Shown piece after piece: positions 60,303-64,000 of a stretch of 64,000 bases of DNA. Source of the DNA: an uncultured Aquimarina sp. (GTDB lineage Bacteria; Bacteroidota; Bacteroidia; Flavobacteriales; Flavobacteriaceae). The translations under genes and the position numbers were made by a program. Under the pieces are notes generated by a model that was given only the letters and a program-made list of their open reading frames with translations, was not told the DNA's origin and did no database searches. Numbering within the stretch: the stretch's first letter is position 1; every line of letters begins with the position of its first letter. The DNA is taken from positions 118,716 to 182,715 of the forward strand of contig CANNBP010000012.1 of NCBI GenBank assembly GCA_947502885.1. Direction: 5' to 3'.

Positions 60303-61496
60303 TTATTGATTTTTATTATCTCTATCATCAGAATCAAGATGATTCTTTATCCCATCATCATCATCATCGTAAAAAGTAATCTCGTCAATGGTAATCACAT
60401 TATCCCCATTAGCATCTACAACGGTAATTTCATCTTTGGTTAAAGTTCCATCATTATCATCATCAACATCCAGATAATTAACTGCTGTATCACCATCTGT
60501 ATTATCGTCTGCATCTATAACAAAACCATCACCGTCTAAATCTTCTAAATAAGTAGGAATACCATCTCCATCATGATCTGTTTGATTAACAGTATACAAT
60601 TGTGTATTAAAAATCAAACAAGAATATCTTGGTATATCTTGATTTGGCGGCGAATTAAAATACCCCAAACCAGAAGGCATAAACACCGTATAATTACCAA
60701 AATCATTTGAATAACTTACCGTACCATCCAGAGAGTTTTCTGTAAAACTTGTAGCACCTTTATAATCTATTATTGCAGTTTTAAAACCTTCTACAACACC
60801 AATCATATCAAGCCATATTGGGGTAATTGCACTATCAAACACTCTTCTATCTGGATCATTATTATTTACAGGGTCCTTAGCATCAATAATACCATCATTA
60901 TCAGAATCTACTTTACCTGCATCTGTCCCTTCTACACCATCTGTATCAGCATCTGCTTCATCAATAATACCATCATTGTCAGAATCTACTTTACCCGTAT
61001 CTGTCCCTTTTTCATCATCTGTATCTGCATCTGCTTCATCAGGAATTCCATCTCCATCCCCATCTTTATTATCATACAATAATTCACCTCTATAGGTCAC
61101 CAATGTAGAGTCAACTACAGTAGGCTTTCTTACAGCATTTTCTCCCTCATCAATCTTAAGGACATAAAGTTTATACGACACCCCATCTCGTACAATCTCT
61201 TTGGTAACCAATTTACCCGAATCCATAATAGAAACTTCATTCTCATTATCACCTGCAATCGTATCAAATCGTCTTGTCACATATTCAATATCTGGGTCGC
61301 TATCGGTATTAACTTCAACATCGATATAAAAATGAGTTTTTAGATAATCTACAAGTTTCGCATCATCTACCACCTGTTGTTCTGCACGATCTCTAGGCGG
61401 AATAACAATTGGATCATCTTCATCATCATCTTTTTTACAACTAATCAAAGCTATCATAGTAAGCCCTACGGCATAAATATATTTTCTTACATTCAT
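60303..61496 (-). CDS. FKBP-type lipoprotein interrupted by TSP3-like acidic repeats
   Basis: 397 residues from the ATG at 61496, lipoprotein signal ALISC (Cys20). An FKBP-like isomerase fold appears split: STLVTYRGELL (about 130-140) should run straight into VFDSAITPIWLDMIGVVEGF (about 219-238), but about 72 residues of Asp-rich thrombospondin-3-like repeats (DGDGDGIPDEAD, DSDNDGIID) lie between. The fold resumes with GNYTVFMPSGLGYFN and IPRYSCLIFNTQLY and is followed by more acidic repeats to the end. The repeats are expected to bind calcium. An upstream TTG at 61520 is rejected because a -7 box would start transcription after it. Confidence 0.82.
   Translation of the reverse strand: MNVRKYIYAVGLTMIALISCKKDDDEDDPIVIPPRDRAEQQVVDDAKLVDYLKTHFYIDVEVNTDSDPDIEYVTRRFDTIAGDNENEVSIMDSGKLVTKEIVRDGVSYKLYVLKIDEGENAVRKPTVVDSTLVTYRGELLYDNKDGDGDGIPDEADADTDDEKGTDTGKVDSDNDGIIDEADADTDGVEGTDAGKVDSDNDGIIDAKDPVNNNDPDRRVFDSAITPIWLDMIGVVEGFKTAIIDYKGATSFTENSLDGTVSYSNDFGNYTVFMPSGLGYFNSPPNQDIPRYSCLIFNTQLYTVNQTDHDGDGIPTYLEDLDGDGFVIDADDNTDGDTAVNYLDVDDDNDGTLTKDEITVVDANGDNVITIDEITFYDDDDDGIKNHLDSDDRDNKNQ
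60881..61036. repeat. Two 78-bp direct tandem repeats inside the FKBP-like gene
   Basis: 60881-60958 and 60959-61036 are imperfect copies (26 codons each), both starting CATCAATAATACCATCATT on the plus strand. A degenerate third start follows at 61037. The encoded unit includes KVDSDNDGIID. Copy number may vary between strains. Confidence 0.85.
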
Positions 61497-61516
61497 CTGA
61501 TTACTTTTTTGAAGGC

Positions 61517-61524
61517 GCAAGATA
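61517..61524 (-). promoter_or_regulatory. Predicted -7 box for the FKBP-like lipoprotein gene
   Basis: Minus strand TATCTTGC, a partial match to TAnnTTTG, 20 bases before the ATG at 61496. Back to back with the next promoter. Confidence 0.4.
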
Positions 61525-61535
61525 CAATTTTCTTG

Positions 61536-61543
61536 TACTTTTG
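61536..61543 (+). promoter_or_regulatory. Predicted -7 box for the S4-methyltransferase genes
   Basis: TACTTTTG matches TAnnTTTG exactly, 43 bases before the ATG at 61587. A TTTG lies 24 bases upstream, slightly farther than usual. Confidence 0.6.
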
Positions 61544-61586
61544 TTTTATAATTTAGTAGAGATTACATACATTTTAAATCTTTTTT

Positions 61587-61976
61587 ATGCGAATTGATAA
61601 ATATTTATGGTCTATCCGATATTACAAAACTCGAAGTATTGCCACCAAAGCATGCAAAGAAGGCAAAGTACGAGTCAACGATCAGATTGTAAAACCATCA
61701 AGAGAGGTTTACCCTATGGACAACATAACTGTTCGTAAAAATCAAATAAACTATGAACTTACCGTACTCGACATTCCAGACAATAGAATTGGAGCCAAGT
61801 TAGTCGACATATACCGTAAAGACACTACTCCAAAGGAAGCGTTGCAAAAATTAGACCTTTTAAAGTACTCTAAAGATTATTATAGAAAAAAAGGAACAGG
61901 AAGGCCCACCAAAAAAGACCGAAGAGATATTGATGACTGGTTTATCGACGAATCAAAAAATGACAGTGAAGAATGA
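61587..61976 (+). CDS. S4-domain RNA-binding protein (HslR-like)
   Basis: 129 residues. The S4 domain fills the N-terminus: MRIDKYLWSIRYYKTRSIA, CKEGKVRVNDQIVKPSREV. A basic C-terminal extension has KGTGRPTKKDRRDIDDW. Like Hsp15/HslR it probably binds structured rRNA, for example on stalled 50S subunits. It shares an ATGA overlap with the methyltransferase gene, so the two are coupled. Confidence 0.9.
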   Translation: MRIDKYLWSIRYYKTRSIATKACKEGKVRVNDQIVKPSREVYPMDNITVRKNQINYELTVLDIPDNRIGAKLVDIYRKDTTPKEALQKLDLLKYSKDYYRKKGTGRPTKKDRRDIDDWFIDESKNDSEE

Positions 61977-62557
61977 AATTGAATAAAAACTATTGGAGTC
62001 ATCGATATCAAAACGAAAAAACTGCATGGGATATTGGTTATGCATCTCCCCCATTAACTACTTATTTTGATCAACTTACCAATCTTGATCTTAAAATACT
62101 TATCCCTGGTTGCGGTAATGCATATGAAGCAGAGTACCTACACAATAAAGGCTTTAAAAATGTATTCATCTTAGATATAACCAATGAAGCTTTAAACAAG
62201 TTTAAAGAACGCTTACCGAGTTTTCCAAGTGGAAATTTAATCTGCACAGATTTTTTCGAATACCACAATACATTTGATCTTATTATAGAACAAACATTTT
62301 TTTGCGCGTTACACCCTACCCAACGAAATAACTACATCAACAAAACAAAAGATTTACTTACTAAAAAAGGCAAACTTGTTGGACTTTTATTTGATATAGA
62401 ATTCAATGCCACAGGACCACCTTTTGGAGGTAATCTTAAAAACTACAAGTCTCTATTTACTGATTATTTCAATATATTAACATTAGAAAAATGTTATAAT
62501 TCAATTGATCAACGCAAGGGTAACGAACTCTTTTTTATATTTGAAAATTCAAAGTAA
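61973..62557 (+). CDS. TPMT-family SAM-dependent methyltransferase
   Basis: 194 residues. The N-terminal YWSHRYQNEKTAWDIGYASPP is characteristic of thiopurine-methyltransferase-like enzymes, followed by SAM motif I (LKILIPGCGNAYEAEYLH), VFILDITNEALNKF with the acidic ribose-binding residue, and IIEQTFFCALHPTQRNNY. It probably methylates a small thiol, selenium/tellurium compound or similar soft nucleophile. The natural substrate is unknown. Confidence 0.88.
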   Translation: MKLNKNYWSHRYQNEKTAWDIGYASPPLTTYFDQLTNLDLKILIPGCGNAYEAEYLHNKGFKNVFILDITNEALNKFKERLPSFPSGNLICTDFFEYHNTFDLIIEQTFFCALHPTQRNNYINKTKDLLTKKGKLVGLLFDIEFNATGPPFGGNLKNYKSLFTDYFNILTLEKCYNSIDQRKGNELFFIFENSK

Positions 62558-62635
62558 TATTATTTACTTTACTCACTAAGAACAGAAATGATATTTTCAT
62601 TTTTGTATTTTAAAACATAGATTAAGATTTTTAAT

Positions 62636-63139
62636 ATGCAAGCAGATACAACCAACATTATCCTTACTCATGAGCAAATACAACATAAAATTAGACGTAT
62701 CGCCTATCAGATATATGAATCTAATGTAAATGAAAAAGAAATTGTAATTGCTGGTATTGCAGAAAATGGTTACATATTTGCGCAACGACTAAAAAAAATC
62801 TTAGAGAACATTTCTAGTATTAAAGTGATTTTATGCCAAGTAACCATGGACAAGAAATCCCCTCACAATACAGTAAAAACCTCTTTAAAAGAAATCGATT
62901 ACCAAAACAAATCTATAGTTCTAACAGATGACGTTCTTAACTCTGGTACTGCTTTAATATATGGCGTAAAACATTTCTTAAACGTTCCCTTAATACGCTT
63001 TAAAACTGCTGTATTAGTAAACCGCAATCATAAAAAGTATCCGATTAAAGCCGATTTTAAAGGAATTTCACTTTCTACCTCACTACATGAGCATGTTAGT
63101 GTTGAGTTTGACAAAGAAGATCGTGCTTTCTTAAAATAG
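62636..63139 (+). CDS. Phosphoribosyltransferase-family protein (PyrR-like)
   Basis: 167 residues with the type I PRTase fold. The PRPP-binding loop is SIVLTDDVLNSGTALIYGV near 97-115, and IAGIAENGYIFAQRL forms the PPi loop region. The closest resemblance is to PyrR, the bifunctional uracil phosphoribosyltransferase and pyrimidine attenuator, but no pyr genes are nearby. Catalytic and regulatory roles are therefore open. Its end overlaps the opposing aroK end by nine bases. Confidence 0.8.
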   Translation: MQADTTNIILTHEQIQHKIRRIAYQIYESNVNEKEIVIAGIAENGYIFAQRLKKILENISSIKVILCQVTMDKKSPHNTVKTSLKEIDYQNKSIVLTDDVLNSGTALIYGVKHFLNVPLIRFKTAVLVNRNHKKYPIKADFKGISLSTSLHEHVSVEFDKEDRAFLK

Positions 63140-63652
63140 TAAAGAAGTTATTTCTTTACATATTTCTTTCATTTCCTTTTTATCTGTGATTATTTTATTA
63201 TCTGCTTGATTATAATAAAAAGAGCGCTCAAACAAATGTTTTCTAATAAAATCATTTAGATCTATCTTGGTCTCTATATGAGCTATTAATGGGCGTTTTT
63301 CTCTTTCTTTATACAATCTTTCTGTTAACTCACCCAACGAAGTTTGCAAATAAATACTTGTAGTATTTTTATTCGCAAGTATAATTTCCAGATTATTTGC
63401 AAAACATGGGGTCCCTCCTCCGAGAGAAATAACCCGATTTTTATCTGTCTCTAAAATCTCTTTTAAGTAAAAAGACTCCTTTTTTCTAAAGTATATCTCT
63501 CCATGTTCTTCAAAAATTTTTGAAATTGATTTTTTTTCTTGAATTTCTATATAATCGTCCAAATCCAAGTAGTCAAATTTCAACTTTTCGGATAAACCAT
63601 TACCAATCAATGATTTTCCGCTTCCCATATATCCTATTAGCACTATATTCAT
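63131..63652 (-). CDS. aroK: Shikimate kinase
   Basis: Phosphorylates shikimate in aromatic amino acid synthesis. 173 residues from the ATG at 63652 (MNIVLIGYMGSGKS, P-loop at 7-14), the family's normal length. FDYLDLDDYIEIQEKKSI carries the shikimate-binding Asp, YFRKKESFYL the Arg and VISLGGGTPCF the Gly-rich loop; ERPLIAHI-type REKRPL forms the lid. In-frame codons extend up to 63769, but they would overlap the tRNA promoter and add a hydrophobic non-family stretch, so are rejected. Confidence 0.94.
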   Translation of the reverse strand: MNIVLIGYMGSGKSLIGNGLSEKLKFDYLDLDDYIEIQEKKSISKIFEEHGEIYFRKKESFYLKEILETDKNRVISLGGGTPCFANNLEIILANKNTTSIYLQTSLGELTERLYKEREKRPLIAHIETKIDLNDFIRKHLFERSFYYNQADNKIITDKKEMKEICKEITSLLF

Positions 63653-63726
63653 GCTGTCAAAATTAAGCAGATAATGCTCAAAAAAAAACATCTGCAAAAA
63701 AAAATAAAAAATATATCCAATTCTTC

Positions 63727-63756
63727 TTGAAAAATAAATAAATGATAGTATATTTG
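63727..63756 (+). promoter_or_regulatory. Promoter of the tRNA-Lys genes
   Basis: TTG (63727-63729), 19 bases, TATATTTG (63749-63756), an exact Bacteroidetes-type promoter. Start expected near 63763, about 20 bases before the mature tRNA. Confidence 0.8.
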
Positions 63757-63783
63757 CACCCGCATTCAAGGAAAAGAATGTAT

Positions 63784-63856
63784 GACCTGGTAGCTCAGTT
63801 GGTAGAGCATCTCCCTTTTAAGGAGAGGGTCCTGGGTTCGAGCCCCAGCCCGGTCA
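63784..63856 (+). tRNA. tRNA-Lys (anticodon TTT), copy 1
   Basis: 73 bases with a full cloverleaf: acceptor GACCTGG/CCCGGTC (one T-G wobble), D-arm GCTC/GAGC, anticodon stem TCTCC/GGAGA with loop CTTTTAA, T-arm CTGGG/CCCAG with TTCGAGC, discriminator A. CCA is not encoded. Confidence 0.98.
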
Positions 63857-63926
63857 CTAAGTAATAAACATAAGTAAAATTTTGTTTATTCAGTTCTTTA
63901 AAATATTTGGATAATTTTTTATCTAT

Positions 63927-63999
63927 GACCTGGTAGCTCAGTTGGTAGAGCATCTCCCTTTTAAGGAGAGGGTCCTGGGTTCGAGCCCCAGCCCGGTCA
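63927..63999 (+). tRNA. tRNA-Lys (anticodon TTT), copy 2
   Basis: Identical in all 73 bases to copy 1, 143 bases downstream of it. A TTTG at 63881-63884 and AATATTTG at 63902-63909 could be a weak internal promoter, or both may come from one precursor. The window ends one base after it, so more copies may follow. Confidence 0.98.
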
Positions 64000-64000
64000 C

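Noticed and set aside
63653..63769. Longer N-terminus for shikimate kinase
   Set aside because: Would cover the tRNA promoter and add a hydrophobic stretch absent from the family.
1..64000. CRISPR arrays, insertion sequences, prophage
   Set aside because: No regularly spaced repeats, transposase or phage genes seen; the only tandem repeats are coding (60881-61036) and the tRNA pair.

Overview
The window is a chromosomal segment of a low-GC member of the Flavobacteriaceae (Bacteroidetes), perhaps close to marine genera such as Aquimarina; the genus is only a guess. The evidence is a SusC/SusD pair, an ECF sigma/FecR/TonB-receptor cassette, GldI, split transketolase, paired methylmalonyl-CoA mutase subunits, a Bacteroidetes-type long signal peptidase I, and promoters of the TTG-N19-TAnnTTTG type. 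Start codons are ATG with some TTG and GTG, and Shine-Dalgarno sequences are mostly absent. Most of the window is ordinary housekeeping sequence. No insertion sequence, phage, CRISPR array or rRNA is visible.

Layout. 1-6915: tail of uridine kinase, an FtsB-like divisome protein, mutA, two tandem paralogous exported proteins of unknown function, mutB and a dienoyl-CoA-reductase-like SDR (propionyl/acyl-CoA metabolism). 7235-14487: a beta-barrel protein, then parA-parB-DUF5683-dapB-lepB-WbqC-DUF6122. 14548-22196: a lipoprotein, then leftward genes for a nuclease-family protein, two rhomboid proteases, MutL, a small membrane protein, DinB, lumazine synthase and a TPR protein. 22333-24141: recF, a lipocalin-like lipoprotein and a DUF721/DciA-like protein.

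24152-35401 is the most interesting part: a nutrient-acquisition and transenvelope-signalling locus. It runs as a leftward repeat-bearing lipoprotein, rightward susC-susD, an intergenic region with an apparent leftward small transcript, then rightward ECF sigma, fecR and an STN-domain TonB receptor. A promoter-like motif, GGTAGGGTA followed at fixed spacing by CG[T/C]T, occurs at three intergenic sites here (before the lipoprotein, before the putative small transcript, before fecR). I saw no other copy in the window. I infer that it is the ECF sigma's own promoter and that these three transcripts are its local regulon.

35527-49185: a C1 peptidase, ndk, nrnA-gldI-cyclophilin/FKBP (protein folding linked to gliding), a transglutaminase-like lipoprotein, pepD, DUF3810 and two amidohydrolase-family exported proteins. 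49278-57346 (leftward): a DUF6503-like lipoprotein, an 'asparagine synthetase B'-named exported protein, dnaB, accA, and a tgt-lptF/G-EamA operon. 57523-64000: split transketolase, a barrel protein, an FKBP-like lipoprotein interrupted by calcium-binding-type repeats, an S4 protein, a TPMT-like methyltransferase, a PyrR-like phosphoribosyltransferase, shikimate kinase and two identical tRNA-Lys genes at the right edge. Convergent genes are often separated by long perfect inverted repeats that serve as bidirectional terminators.
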